Part shown: in pieces, positions 24,401 to 33,755 of the stretch
How the letters are laid out: each line of letters opens with the position of its first letter
Position numbering within the stretch: the stretch's first letter is position 1
Source: GCA-001856825 sp038729485
GTDB taxonomy: Archaea; Thermoplasmatota; Thermoplasmata; Thermoplasmatales; GCA-001856825
DNA length: 64,000 nucleotides
NCBI GenBank assembly: GCA_038729485.1
Contig: JAVYRX010000005.1
Span: 20,272 to 84,271 of the forward strand
Direction: 5' to 3'
Program-made: the position numbers and the translations under genes
Notes under the pieces: model-generated
The model's database searches: none
Told to the model about the DNA's origin: nothing
The model's input: the letters and a program-made list of their open reading frames with translations, nothing else

Positions 24401-26625
24401 AAGATGATGCAAGGGCATTCATATGTAAAGGGTGTGGCATTGGTGAAAGGTTGGACTTGGTAAAGTTGAAGGAGATAGCAGAAAAGGAATACTCTGCACA
24501 GACAGTGATCTGCGATCAACTTTGTAATGAATCTAGTGTGATCAGAGAGTGCTTGGCAAACGGAGCTAAAAAGGTGCTAATTGCGGCATGCACACAGCGT
24601 GAAAAAATACCAAATTTTCAATTTGAAAATGCAATCATTGAAAGGGTTAATCTGAGGGAAGGCGTAGTCTGGTCTCATAAGGGCGAGGATGATCAGCAGG
24701 GAATGGCAGAGGATTATATAAGGATGGGATTTGCCTCCCTCAAAAATAAATCTCCCCCCAATCAACTCGAATTGGCTCAGTCTAAAGACATTTTGGTCAT
24801 AGGAGGAGGGATCACAGGCATCACAGCCGCGTCAGAAATTTCAATGGCTGGATATAATGCTTTCCTGGTGGAAAAAGAGGAGAAATTGGGTGGCAAATTG
24901 AACTTCTACGATAAAATACTCCCTATCCATTTCCCGTATACTGATCTCATCGATGCTAAAAAATTCCTTGAAGAAAAGATGAAAGAGGTCAGCCAGCATA
25001 GCAATTTGAAAATATTGACGTCAAGCACAGTCACTAGCGTTACCGGTCAGCCTGGAGCTTTCTCTGTCGTTGTGAAGAACCCTAGTGGCGAGTTGAATCT
25101 TAATGTCGGAGCTATTGTTGTGGCGACAGGATGGAATCCATACGATGCTAAGAAGATTACAAAATTAAAATATGGTCAAAGTCCGCTAATCATGACAAAC
25201 GTAGAAATAGAAAGATACCTCTGCAAGAAGAAGAGCGAGCTGAATTCGCAGGGATCTCCGAAATCGTTTGCTTTCGTTCTCTGTGCTGGTCAAAGGGACA
25301 CAGAGAATATACCTTATTGTTCCTCTGTTTGCTGCCTCACTTCTTTGAAGGAAGCCCTCATGCTACGGAATAAGGTTAAGGAATCAAAGGTGTACATTTT
25401 TTACAAGGATATAAGGGCGCTTGGCATATATGAGGAGTTCTACAAAAAGGTGCAGAGGGATCCAAACATATTCCTTGCCAAAGCAAACGTAGAAGACATA
25501 TCTTTTGAGGAAAATGAAAACAAGGTCATTCTGACGGTTCGTGATACGACCCTCAATGTTGATTTGGATGTTAGGGTTGACAGGGCCGTTCTTGCGGTTG
25601 GAATTCTTTCATCCATGTTAGGTCTATATAATGTGAAGGAAGAGCATCCAGATTCGGGGCCCTTGATTTACGATCATCTCAACCCGGTACCGCTAAGTGA
25701 AGGTAATAGTGCTTTAGGAGGAGAGAGAATACTGAACTTGAAATATAGACAGGGACCAGAACTGCCAACACTTAGCGACGGGTTCCCTGATTCACATTAC
25801 ATCTGTTTCCCCTACGAGTCTAGGAGAACTGGCATTTTCCCTGCAGGTACTGTTCGTTCTCCGTCTACGATTCTTGAATGCATGGAGGATGCAAGGGGTG
25901 CTGCATTGAAGGCGATAAAAACTGTGGAGCTTGCATTTAAGGGGGAGATAGTAGAACCTCCACGGGTCCTGGAAGCAGATCACATAACGATATCTCTTCA
26001 GAGATGCACACAATGTAGAAGATGTACGGAAGAATGCCCATTTGGCGCTCTCGACGAGGACGATAAGACATATCCACTCTATAATCCGTTGAGGTGTCGA
26101 GATTGCGGAATATGCATGGGAGCGTGTCCTGTACAGGCGATATCATTCAATCTGTATTCCGTAGAGCAAATGCATAGCATGATAAAATCAATAAAAACCC
26201 CGGAAAAAGAAGACAAATTAAGGATACTTGTATTTGCTTGCGAAAATGACGCTTATCCTGCACTAGATATAGCCGCGCAGAATGGCATAAAATATTCAGA
26301 CGAAGTCAGGATCATTCCCGTAAGATGTCTTGGTTCTGTTAATTCAGTCCTTATAGCGGACGCACTTTCTGCAGGGATCGACGGGATCCTCATGTTAGGC
26401 TGCAAATATGGCAAGGATTACCAATGTCACTTCATAAGGGGCTCGGAACTCGCAAGCCTTCGCCTTGAAGGTCTCAAGGGTACGTTCGAAAATCTAGCTC
26501 TTGAGCCAGAACGTCTCAGTCTTCAACAAATTGAACTTTCCGACTGGAACAAGCTGTCAGGTGTCATAGATCAATTCGTCGGAACCGTAAGAACATTTGG
26601 ACCAAATCCATATAGGGGGTTCTGA
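24397..26625 (+). CDS. qmoB: QmoB, HdrA/MvhD-like flavo-iron-sulfur subunit
   Basis: This 742-residue protein overlaps qmoA by ATGA. It has an N-terminal cysteine-rich region (FICKGCGIG, CDQLCNES, AACTQREK), an HdrA-like FAD domain beginning with ILVIGGGITGITAASEI near residue 130, and CAGQRDTENIPYCSSVCC near 306. Two ferredoxin clusters follow at about residues 535-575 (CTQCRRCTEECP and CRDCGICMGACP). The C-terminal MvhD-like domain from about residue 600 contains LVFACENDAYPA, VRCLGSVN and GCKYGKDYQCHF. This HdrA plus MvhD architecture defines QmoB and would allow electron bifurcation or confurcation. Confidence 0.95.
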   Translation: MKDDARAFICKGCGIGERLDLVKLKEIAEKEYSAQTVICDQLCNESSVIRECLANGAKKVLIAACTQREKIPNFQFENAIIERVNLREGVVWSHKGEDDQQGMAEDYIRMGFASLKNKSPPNQLELAQSKDILVIGGGITGITAASEISMAGYNAFLVEKEEKLGGKLNFYDKILPIHFPYTDLIDAKKFLEEKMKEVSQHSNLKILTSSTVTSVTGQPGAFSVVVKNPSGELNLNVGAIVVATGWNPYDAKKITKLKYGQSPLIMTNVEIERYLCKKKSELNSQGSPKSFAFVLCAGQRDTENIPYCSSVCCLTSLKEALMLRNKVKESKVYIFYKDIRALGIYEEFYKKVQRDPNIFLAKANVEDISFEENENKVILTVRDTTLNVDLDVRVDRAVLAVGILSSMLGLYNVKEEHPDSGPLIYDHLNPVPLSEGNSALGGERILNLKYRQGPELPTLSDGFPDSHYICFPYESRRTGIFPAGTVRSPSTILECMEDARGAALKAIKTVELAFKGEIVEPPRVLEADHITISLQRCTQCRRCTEECPFGALDEDDKTYPLYNPLRCRDCGICMGACPVQAISFNLYSVEQMHSMIKSIKTPEKEDKLRILVFACENDAYPALDIAAQNGIKYSDEVRIIPVRCLGSVNSVLIADALSAGIDGILMLGCKYGKDYQCHFIRGSELASLRLEGLKGTFENLALEPERLSLQQIELSDWNKLSGVIDQFVGTVRTFGPNPYRGF

Positions 26626-26626
26626 G

Positions 26627-27751
26627 ATGTCTGTAAGCAATGTAAGGGGAAATAGACCGAGACTGGACGATTCATTCGTAAGGGATGTCATCAGGTTCGG
26701 GGGTTCGGATCTAAAGATATGCATGCAATGCTCTGTATGCACTGTTGCCTGTCCGCTTAGCCCAGATCTGAATCCATTCCCTAGGAAGGAAATGATATGG
26801 TCCCAGTGGGGGTTGAAAGATAAACTTCTGAAAGACGCAGACATTTGGATGTGTCACGAATGCGGCGATTGCTCAAAGGAATGCCCGAGAAACGCGAAGC
26901 CAGGCACTGTGATGACTGCACTTAGGACGGTGGCGGTCTCTCATTACTCATGGCCAAGATTTATGGGAAAAGCTTTCAGGGAAAAATGGTTCCTCCCATT
27001 ATTCACCATAATTCCGATAGCTCTTTTCTTCCTTGTTTACTTTCTCTTTGGCCTATCAATACCTGCTACTGGGCCGGTTTATTTTTCTTCTTTTATCCCT
27101 TTTAATCTGGTGGATGAAGCTGGCATTATTGTTGGTATATTCGCAATATTCTCTCTCAGCTACGGCTCGTGGAGGTACTACAAAGGGATCAGTGAGGAGA
27201 AAAAGGGGGAACTTTCCTTTTTGAGGTCAGCGCTAATCACGCTCAAAATATTCCTGTTGCATTCAAATTTCAGCAAATGCGTATCAAACCACAAGAGGTA
27301 CTATTCTCATTTCCTAATATTCTATGGTTTCTTAGTCCTTCTTTTGGCGACATTTATCGGTGCACTCGAGATTCATCTATTTGGCTTTTCTCACCTTTTG
27401 ATCGGAGAACCTCAGAACATAATTGGAAACGTAGGTTTAATAGTGATATTCCCTGGGATAGTGATTGCGTTGTTAAATAGATCCTCCAAGAAAGTTCCAA
27501 AGAAGGAGACATATTTCGATTGGTACTTCCTTGTTTTGCTTTCTCTCGTCGTCATTACGGGCTTTACTATCGAAATACTTAGGCTGATTGACAGCATTAG
27601 CGCATATTACGTTTACGCGTCTCATTTGGTATTCGTCTTCATGCTTATTGCATACGCACCCTACTCAAAATTGGCCCACGTTTTTTACAGGTTCTTTGCC
27701 CTAACCTACCTCACATCTATAGGCAGGAATCCAACTGAGGCGTTGCCATAA
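26627..27751 (+). CDS. qmoC: QmoC, membrane anchor with HdrC-like and NarI-like domains
   Basis: This 374-residue protein carries two 4Fe-4S sites at the N-terminus (CMQCSVCTVACP and CHECGDCSKECP), like HdrC. From about residue 120 it has around six spans of a NarI/HdrE-like cytochrome b domain, with histidines suited to bind heme b (HSNFSKCVSNHKRYYSH, SHLVFVF). It couples QmoAB to the menaquinone pool. A longer frame begins at 26597, but the ATG at 26627, just after the qmoB stop, gives the HdrC-type N-terminus. A short T-run follows the stop. DsrM and QmoC both create demand for the heme made by the hem cluster. Confidence 0.95.
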   Translation: MSVSNVRGNRPRLDDSFVRDVIRFGGSDLKICMQCSVCTVACPLSPDLNPFPRKEMIWSQWGLKDKLLKDADIWMCHECGDCSKECPRNAKPGTVMTALRTVAVSHYSWPRFMGKAFREKWFLPLFTIIPIALFFLVYFLFGLSIPATGPVYFSSFIPFNLVDEAGIIVGIFAIFSLSYGSWRYYKGISEEKKGELSFLRSALITLKIFLLHSNFSKCVSNHKRYYSHFLIFYGFLVLLLATFIGALEIHLFGFSHLLIGEPQNIIGNVGLIVIFPGIVIALLNRSSKKVPKKETYFDWYFLVLLSLVVITGFTIEILRLIDSISAYYVYASHLVFVFMLIAYAPYSKLAHVFYRFFALTYLTSIGRNPTEALP

Positions 27752-27760
27752 TTTTTTAAT

Positions 27761-28318
27761 TTATTTCCTTAGAATTGCAGCAAGTATCTCTTTGGAAGCT
27801 TCATTTGCCATTCCTGTTCTATTTTTCACGATCATGAATGGGCATCCAGACATTGCTGAGTATGAAACTCCGTACATCCTGTTTATTTCTAAATGCGCTT
27901 GTATGTCGTCCTCAGAATCGCTGTCTCTGGATCTAGTAGAATCATTGGCTCTCCTGAGAAATATATCGTGCGGATCAGCTTCCAAGGAGACTATCAAATC
28001 AGGTTTCAATATTTCCAGAATATGCCAAGGGATGCCGGGAAGGAATCCGCTAGTAGTTTTTATTGAAAGATGCGTATCTATGATGACAGATTTTTTCTTA
28101 GAAAAGTAATCCGCAGCACCCTTTTGAATCTCAAGCTGAAGTTTAGGCGGCATCTTTCTCATCTCGTCCCTATCATTTACGTAGCCCTTCGAGACGGCCT
28201 GCTTGAGCATAATGTCTCCAAAATTCTCAACCGTCAATCCCGCATTTACCAGATTTCCCAGGACAGTCGTCTTTCCAACCCCTGGAATCCCGCCTATGAC
28301 AACCTTCGTACTAACCAC
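27761..28318 (-). CDS. adkA: Archaeal adenylate kinase
   Basis: This protein of about 185 residues interconverts AMP, ADP and ATP and belongs to the archaeal trimeric AdkA family. It has the P-loop IGGIPGVGKTT at its N-terminus, DRDEMRKMPPKLQ, VIIDTHLSIKTTSGFLPG and RRANDSTRSRD, all diagnostic of AdkA. The frame stays open to a TTG at 28408, but the 30 extra residues do not resemble the family, so I place the start at GTG 28318. The true start could be further upstream because a TATA-like tatatat lies near 28412. AMP from APS reduction and sulfate activation needs this enzyme, so its position beside apr-qmo may be meaningful. Confidence 0.9.
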   Translation of the reverse strand: MVSTKVVIGGIPGVGKTTVLGNLVNAGLTVENFGDIMLKQAVSKGYVNDRDEMRKMPPKLQLEIQKGAADYFSKKKSVIIDTHLSIKTTSGFLPGIPWHILEILKPDLIVSLEADPHDIFLRRANDSTRSRDSDSEDDIQAHLEINRMYGVSYSAMSGCPFMIVKNRTGMANEASKEILAAILRK

Positions 28319-28491
28319 CTTACGCGTTGCTTGATGTTGAGGACTTCCACAGGTACGTTTATTGCAGTGGATCCCTTCAAGCAAGACGTTTTTGATTGTG
28401 GATTGCAATATATATGTTGAACCTCATCGATAAGGGAAACTGAACTGTCAGTAACCTCGAAATGAAATTATAGTTGCTTTGTCCCTAATTC

Positions 28492-28878
28492 TTAGACCAA
28501 TAGCTGTTGCAGTTTATTTATTAATCCTTTTTCAACGTGTATTGACCAAAGGGTTTCAGGTACGTCAACGGCGAGAAAGAGTTCTGAAAGAAGTATGGCC
28601 TCTATTGCCATGACGGCGAGATTCTGAACAAACTTTCCTACGCCGATTCTTACGGTAAAGTCATCAGGCTCTCCAGAAATTAATATCGTGAAGGCCCTTT
28701 CCGCAGTAATTATGTCCCTCAATATTCCAGCTTTTTGGGCCTGTATCACGAAACTTCCAGGCATCTGTTTTGTCTGAACCTTATAACCTTCGTCCTCTAG
28801 CGTCTTCGCAAAAGTTGATCCTAGATCATTTATGTCCCTGTTTTTTCCTTGAAATCTTAAGGTTTTCTCCGCAACCAT
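28492..28878 (-). CDS. Uncharacterised 128-residue protein
   Basis: I do not recognise this family. It looks like a compact alpha/beta protein: strands with FVIQAQK, AFTILISGEP and DFTVRIGVG, then a hydrophobic helix NLAVMAIEAILLSELFLAV and a short amphipathic C-terminal helix. There are no cysteines and no clear motif. The hydrophobic helix could insert in a membrane or pack in an oligomer. It is monocistronic between adkA and gdhA with codon use like its neighbours, so I regard it as a real gene of unknown role. Confidence 0.7.
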   Translation of the reverse strand: MVAEKTLRFQGKNRDINDLGSTFAKTLEDEGYKVQTKQMPGSFVIQAQKAGILRDIITAERAFTILISGEPDDFTVRIGVGKFVQNLAVMAIEAILLSELFLAVDVPETLWSIHVEKGLINKLQQLLV

Positions 28879-28978
28879 TTTGAATGCAACGAAAATTCGA
28901 ATTAAATGTTTTCGGAAATTTTATCGAAAAATCAATCGTTTCCCACAGGAAGGATGCTTGTAGCCCAAGACAATGCCT

Positions 28979-28991
28979 AAAATAAAAAAAA
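28979..28991 (-). terminator. Oligo-T terminator after gdhA
   Basis: On the minus strand an eight-T run followed by ATTTTA lies 17-30 bases after the gdhA stop codon, a normal archaeal termination signal. Confidence 0.5.
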
Positions 28992-29007
28992 GGAATGGAG
29001 GTCTGGT

Positions 29008-30285
29008 TTAATACCAGCCTCTCACTTTCATTGCCTTTGAAACCCTATCTACTGCCAGGATGTATGCTGCCATCCTAGGATTTGTATTGTATTTTCCCAT
29101 AGTTTCAACAGTGTCATGGAAGCTCTTGGATATTTTCTTGTCAAGCCTCTGATACACTTCGTCTATGTCCCAGTAGTAGCCCCCTATGTTCTGAACCCAT
29201 TCAAAGTATGACACTATTACCCCGCCAGAGTTAGCAAGAAAGTCAGGGACGTCGAAAACCTTGTTCTTTACCAATATGTCGTCTGCGTCCGGAGTAGTTG
29301 GTCCGTTCGCCAGTTCAAGAACAATTTTCGCCTTAACGCTGGACGCATTTTTACTCGTTATCTGATTTTCCAGTGCAGCGGGTATCAAAACATCTACGTC
29401 TAGCTTCAGAAGTTCCTCGTTGGAAATGTCCTTAGCTCCCTTGAGGCCTACAACGCTTCCCGTTTTCATCTTGTGCTCTTTTACCTCGTCGAAGCTTAAT
29501 CCTTCCTTCTTATATATGCCCCCTTTGCTGTCGGAAACTGCTACGACTTTCGAATGGAACATCTCTGTTACAAGTTTGTGAGCAAATTCCCCTGCATTAC
29601 CAAATCCCTGTATTGCTACTGTAGCTCTTGAAAGATCTATTTTAAGGTGCTTAGCCGCCTCTCTCAGTACGTACATGCCTCCCTTTGCGGTGGCATCTCC
29701 CCTGCCAAGAGAGCCGCCGATTTCAAGGGGCTTGCCAGTAATCATACCCGGCTCATTGTGCCCTATCATCGTAGAATATTCATCCATCATCCAGGCCATT
29801 ATCTGAGGCGTGGTGTAAACATCAGGCGCCGGAATATCTATCTCAGGTCCAACGTACTCTCCTATCGCCCTAACATACCCCCTTGACAGTCGCTCCAGTT
29901 CACCTGCGCTCATTGACTTTGGATCGCAGATAATGCCTCCCTTCGCCCCGCCGTAAGGGATGTCCGCCAGAGATGTTTTCCATGTCATCCAGGCAGCCAG
30001 CGCCTTTACTGTTGAAAGACTTTCCTGGGGATGGAATCTGATTCCACCCTTTGTAGGTCCCCTTGCCCAGTTGTAGTGGACCCTGAATCCAGTGAAGACT
30101 TTTGTAGATCCATTATCCATCTTCACGGGAATCTGAACCTGAAGAATGCTTTGCGGCTCCCTCAAAATCGCGTGAGCCTGCGGGTCTAGGTTCATTATTT
30201 TGGCAGCTTCATCCAATTGTTTCTGCGCAATCTTAAATGGGTCTAGTTCTTCATTCTTACTTTCATTCTTTGGTTGTTGCATCAT
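29008..30285 (-). CDS. gdhA: Glutamate dehydrogenase
   Basis: This protein of about 425 residues catalyses reversible oxidative deamination of glutamate to 2-oxoglutarate. Family motifs are VHYNWARGPTKGGIRFHP with the substrate lysine, KTSLADIPYGGAKGGI with the catalytic lysine, DIPAPDVYT and the Rossmann element IQGFGNAGEFAH. The frame extends 14 codons further upstream. I choose the ATG at 30285 (a second ATG follows at once) because GGGTGA precedes it. It is divergent from speE and ends in a T-run terminator. NAD or NADP preference is not evident. Confidence 0.96.
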   Translation of the reverse strand: MMQQPKNESKNEELDPFKIAQKQLDEAAKIMNLDPQAHAILREPQSILQVQIPVKMDNGSTKVFTGFRVHYNWARGPTKGGIRFHPQESLSTVKALAAWMTWKTSLADIPYGGAKGGIICDPKSMSAGELERLSRGYVRAIGEYVGPEIDIPAPDVYTTPQIMAWMMDEYSTMIGHNEPGMITGKPLEIGGSLGRGDATAKGGMYVLREAAKHLKIDLSRATVAIQGFGNAGEFAHKLVTEMFHSKVVAVSDSKGGIYKKEGLSFDEVKEHKMKTGSVVGLKGAKDISNEELLKLDVDVLIPAALENQITSKNASSVKAKIVLELANGPTTPDADDILVKNKVFDVPDFLANSGGVIVSYFEWVQNIGGYYWDIDEVYQRLDKKISKSFHDTVETMGKYNTNPRMAAYILAVDRVSKAMKVRGWY

Positions 30286-30408
30286 GATTTCACCCAGAAT
30301 GCAGGTCGACATTGCTTTGTAATTCATAAAGGTTGTCCATAAACCCGAATTCCAAAAAAACTTATTCCGGATTCACAAAAGTTATTTCACACTTCAACAT
30401 AAAGAGTT

Positions 30409-31242
30409 ATGAAGCCTGAGCTGTGGTTTTCGGAGTTGCAAAACGAAGACACAAAATTCAGCGTGCGAATAAGATCGCACCTTTTTTCTAAAGAATCGAA
30501 ATATCAGAGAATCGATGTCTTTGAAACGGATTTCTTCGGTAAGGTACTCACGCTCGACGGTTGCTTTATGATTACGGAGAAAGACGAGTTCATGTATCAG
30601 GAGATGATATCGCATCCGGCAATGATGTCCCACAAGGACCCAAGGGACGTTCTTATCATAGGCGGTGGGGATGGCGGAGTGGCAAGGGAAGTATTGAAAT
30701 ATCCTGTGAAAAGCCTGCACTTAGTCGAAATAGACGAGGATGTCATTTCTGCATCCAAAGTTCATCTGCCAGAAATAGCGTCATCCTTTGAAGATAAGAG
30801 GGTCAAGGTTTTCAACCAGGATGCTTTTGAATTCGTTGACTCCGCTGGAAAGTATGATGTTATAATAGTAGATTCGACAGATCCTATTGGTTTCGCCGCA
30901 TCCCTCTTCTCTTCCGTATTTTATATGAAGGCAAGGAACATTCTGAGAGAAGATGGGATAATAGTTACCCAAAGCGGATCGCCATTCATGAACCCGAGCC
31001 ATATACAAAAAGCATTCAAGGGTTTATCTGAACACTTCAAATTTGTGAAGCCATACCTGTCGTTCGTTCCTTCTTATCCTTCTGGAATGTGGTCGTACAT
31101 CATCGCGTCAAATAGTGAAATATCAATGCGCAGAAAATTCACAGGTCAATATATGAACGAGGAGATATACAAGTCTCTGTTTAATCTTCCAGAATTCGTT
31201 AAGAAGATAATTTACGAAAAAGATGGGGCTACTTTATCCTGA
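30409..31242 (+). CDS. speE: Polyamine aminopropyltransferase (spermidine synthase)
   Basis: This 277-residue enzyme transfers an aminopropyl group from decarboxylated SAM to putrescine or a longer diamine. The nucleotide-binding motif LIIGGGDGGVAREVLKYP is near residue 83, followed by HLVEIDEDVI and the catalytic aspartate region IIVDSTDPIG. The N-terminal strand region YQRIDVFETDFFGKVLTLDG is typical. The ATG lies about 27 bases after an A/T-rich box, so the message may be leaderless. The 3' end overlaps the convergent gene by 14 bases. Confidence 0.95.
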   Translation: MKPELWFSELQNEDTKFSVRIRSHLFSKESKYQRIDVFETDFFGKVLTLDGCFMITEKDEFMYQEMISHPAMMSHKDPRDVLIIGGGDGGVAREVLKYPVKSLHLVEIDEDVISASKVHLPEIASSFEDKRVKVFNQDAFEFVDSAGKYDVIIVDSTDPIGFAASLFSSVFYMKARNILREDGIIVTQSGSPFMNPSHIQKAFKGLSEHFKFVKPYLSFVPSYPSGMWSYIIASNSEISMRRKFTGQYMNEEIYKSLFNLPEFVKKIIYEKDGATLS

Positions 31243-31606
31243 ATTGCTCCTTCTTTTCTCGTAATCTCTTGGTGAACGATGGCCCCAGTTTCGCCGCTAT
31301 ACTTTCCAAATCTTTAGAGTTCTTCACTATTACGGCCTTGCTGTCCGAGGCGATAAGTTCCTCGAATCTCCTTCTGTACCACACTGTGGAAACGAAAAGG
31401 TACAGAAAGTAGAGCAGGACTACTAGCGATAGCGCAAATATGTAGTATGACCATCCGCTAGCAGAATCAAGCAGTGCTTGAAACGTTAGAGGCAGAATAC
31501 CCAGGTCAAAGAAATAAATGACGGTAATTATGAAAAAGAAAAGAGACACAGCTATGAGAACCAAAGAAACTGGAATTTTGAATTCCTTGTATTTTCCTTT
31601 TTCCAC
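31229..31606 (-). CDS. Small two-helix membrane protein of unknown function
   Basis: This 125-residue protein has two strong spans at about residues 11-34 and 50-75, then a basic cytoplasmic tail (WYRRRFEELI, FTKRLREKKEQF). It resembles what I remember as DUF3198, a Thermoplasmata membrane family, but I cannot confirm this. It lies 20 bases after rdgB-like gene 31627-32175 in gene order downstream and is probably the last gene of the Kae1-Bud32 operon. No function can be proposed. Confidence 0.7.
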   Translation of the reverse strand: MEKGKYKEFKIPVSLVLIAVSLFFFIITVIYFFDLGILPLTFQALLDSASGWSYYIFALSLVVLLYFLYLFVSTVWYRRRFEELIASDSKAVIVKNSKDLESIAAKLGPSFTKRLREKKEQFRIK

Positions 31607-31626
31607 AAGACCCGGATTTTGAATTC

Positions 31627-32175
31627 CTATTTGTCCTTTTTCTTGAGAAAATTAACAAAAAGGGTAGCTGCAAGGAACCTATGGGATATTGAATTCTTTT
31701 CTTCTACTGACATTTCCGCGTAAGTCTTCTCACTTCCCTCAGGTATGAAAATGGGATCAAAGCCGAATCCGTTGGTACCTTTTCCGCTTTCAGATATTCG
31801 TCCCTTTCTTACTCCGAGAAATGTATTTATCTTCCCGTCGTAGTATGCTATGCAGGTCATGAATTCTGCTGTTCTGTCCCTATTACCATCCATTAGTTTG
31901 ATTATGCCGTCATTCCCAATAGTCTTGAAGGCGTATGATGAGTATACTCCTGGAAAACCGTTTAGCGTGTCTATAAATAACCCGGAATCGTCGATGAAGA
32001 AATCCTCTTTTATAAAGCCAGTTAGATAACACAAAGATCTCTTTGCGACCTCTTCTATTGAACTCAACTGTTCCTCTGGATAGCTCATCAATTTTAATTC
32101 CAGATTTAAACCGTTTTCTTTGAATATGGCTGCATATTCCATATATTTTCCCTTGTTGGACGTGACTAACATCAT
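31627..32175 (-). CDS. Non-canonical purine NTP pyrophosphatase (RdgB/HAM1)
   Basis: This 182-residue enzyme removes ITP, XTP and dITP from the nucleotide pool. The N-terminal VTSNKGKYMEY, the metal site DDSGLFIDTLNGFPGVYSS, and the GFGFDPIFIP and SHRFLA motifs are all present. Tandem ATG codons at 32175 and 32172 overlap the Kae1-Bud32 stop, with GGAGGAGA upstream. The pairing of RdgB with Kae1-Bud32 is seen in other archaea. Confidence 0.94.
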   Translation of the reverse strand: MMLVTSNKGKYMEYAAIFKENGLNLELKLMSYPEEQLSSIEEVAKRSLCYLTGFIKEDFFIDDSGLFIDTLNGFPGVYSSYAFKTIGNDGIIKLMDGNRDRTAEFMTCIAYYDGKINTFLGVRKGRISESGKGTNGFGFDPIFIPEGSEKTYAEMSVEEKNSISHRFLAATLFVNFLKKKDK

Positions 32176-33743
32176 AGATATCTCCTCCTGCCTTCTATTT
32201 CTCTCACCTTATTTAGAACTTCATCATATTTGGAAAATTTGGCGTATCCTTCAAGAAAATTATCGAAGGACCATTTCTTGCCCAGCGAAGACAATGATTC
32301 TTTCATAAGATGAACGTCCACCCCAAAATCCTCGATCTCAGGAGAGGTATTTCCCATGGATGGATCGATTATGCTTATCCCGTCATCCACAATAAGATTT
32401 CCCGCATTTATGTCTCCGTGGCTTATACCAGCCTCGTGCATGCTTGCAACTATTCTACCTGATTCCTCCACAAGGCGGTCAAACTCCGGTTTATCAAGCA
32501 TCAGACTTAGAGATTTACCTCTAATTTTTGTCATGACTATGCTGGCCTCATCCAAATCAACATAGAGGACCAGAGGTGCCTTTATTCCCGCCTCTTTAAT
32601 AGCGTGAAGCAGCCTAACCTCCTTTTTAACTCTAGATTTATTAATTATGCTATCTAATTCTGGATTCCTATATTCTTTTCCCTTTCTTACCTTTAAGATA
32701 CAGTCAAAACCATGAAATTTTATTTCGCTAACAACACTTTCACCACCTTGCATAGCCTTGGGTGTTACTTTCCTTCTCCCGATCCAGGAAGCTTCATAGG
32801 AGTCTATCCTTTCATATTGGTCCACTCTTACTTCTTCTGCCTTCATGACATTTGATGAAAAGAAACCGGCGAGCGCAATCATGGCACCATTATCAGAAAG
32901 AAACTTATCTTCAGGGAAAAAGTACGAGTATCCCCTGTGCTCAGCCATTTGAAGGAGAATCTGCCTAAGCCTCCTGTTCCTAGCAACTCCCCCTGTTATG
33001 GCAAATTCGTCTAATCCGAAATGTGCCATGCCCCTTTCCACTATTTCAGCCAGCGCCGTGAATGCATATTCCTGTGCATTGAACGCAATGTCGCTATCTT
33101 CTTTCTTGCCTATCATGTTCCTCAGGTGAGTGTAAAGACCCGAGTAAGCTACGTCCATTCCCCTTATTGTGTAGGGGGAATCGAATATTTCTTTTCCTTT
33201 AAGCGCAATTTGTTCAAGTTTTGGGGCCCCGGGAAACGGTATTCCCATATCCCTAGCTAGTTTGTCCAGGAAATTACCTACCCCTATGTCAAGCGTTTCC
33301 CCTAGAATCGAGTATTTTCCATTTCCTATAATTTCAATTTGAGTGTTCCCTCCTGATACGTACAGAAAAAGGGGATGCTCGAATTTTGACATGCTCCTTG
33401 CAATTTCAAGGTGCGCAACCCCGTGATTTACAGGGACGATCTGCTTACCGTATTTTATTGAAAGGAATCTTGCCAATTCCACCCCTGTCTTTAGTGCTGG
33501 GCCGAGACCTGGCCCAGTTGCAACCGATATCCTGTCTATCTCGCTAATATCAATTTTGTTCTTCTCCAGCAATAGAGCAAGAATCCTGGGGAAGGCTTTC
33601 ATGTGGTGAGCGGCTGCCTCTCTGGGATTTATGCCTCCTTTGAGCGGTTTATAGGAATCAGATATGAAGTCAACTATATTGCCGTCTTCTACGATCCCAA
33701 CTGAAGCAGTATGTGCAGTACTTTCTATTCCTAGAACTATCAT
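32172..33743 (-). CDS. Kae1-Bud32 fusion protein (KEOPS, t6A tRNA modification)
   Basis: This 523-residue fusion makes the threonylcarbamoyl modification at A37 of ANN-reading tRNAs. Residues 1 to about 325 are Kae1: LGIESTAHTASVG, the metal histidines in HHMKAF and HGVAHLEI, SGGNTQ and SDNGAMIALAG. Residues from about 335 on are the Bud32 kinase-like part with SHGDINAGNLIVDDG (catalytic loop) and IIDPSMG in place of DFG. The fused form is known in methanogens and Thermoplasmatales. An LSm gene precedes it by 12 bases. The KEOPS partners Cgi121 and Pcc1 are not in the window. Confidence 0.96.
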   Translation of the reverse strand: MIVLGIESTAHTASVGIVEDGNIVDFISDSYKPLKGGINPREAAAHHMKAFPRILALLLEKNKIDISEIDRISVATGPGLGPALKTGVELARFLSIKYGKQIVPVNHGVAHLEIARSMSKFEHPLFLYVSGGNTQIEIIGNGKYSILGETLDIGVGNFLDKLARDMGIPFPGAPKLEQIALKGKEIFDSPYTIRGMDVAYSGLYTHLRNMIGKKEDSDIAFNAQEYAFTALAEIVERGMAHFGLDEFAITGGVARNRRLRQILLQMAEHRGYSYFFPEDKFLSDNGAMIALAGFFSSNVMKAEEVRVDQYERIDSYEASWIGRRKVTPKAMQGGESVVSEIKFHGFDCILKVRKGKEYRNPELDSIINKSRVKKEVRLLHAIKEAGIKAPLVLYVDLDEASIVMTKIRGKSLSLMLDKPEFDRLVEESGRIVASMHEAGISHGDINAGNLIVDDGISIIDPSMGNTSPEIEDFGVDVHLMKESLSSLGKKWSFDNFLEGYAKFSKYDEVLNKVREIEGRRRYL

Positions 33744-33755
33744 CCATTAACTATC

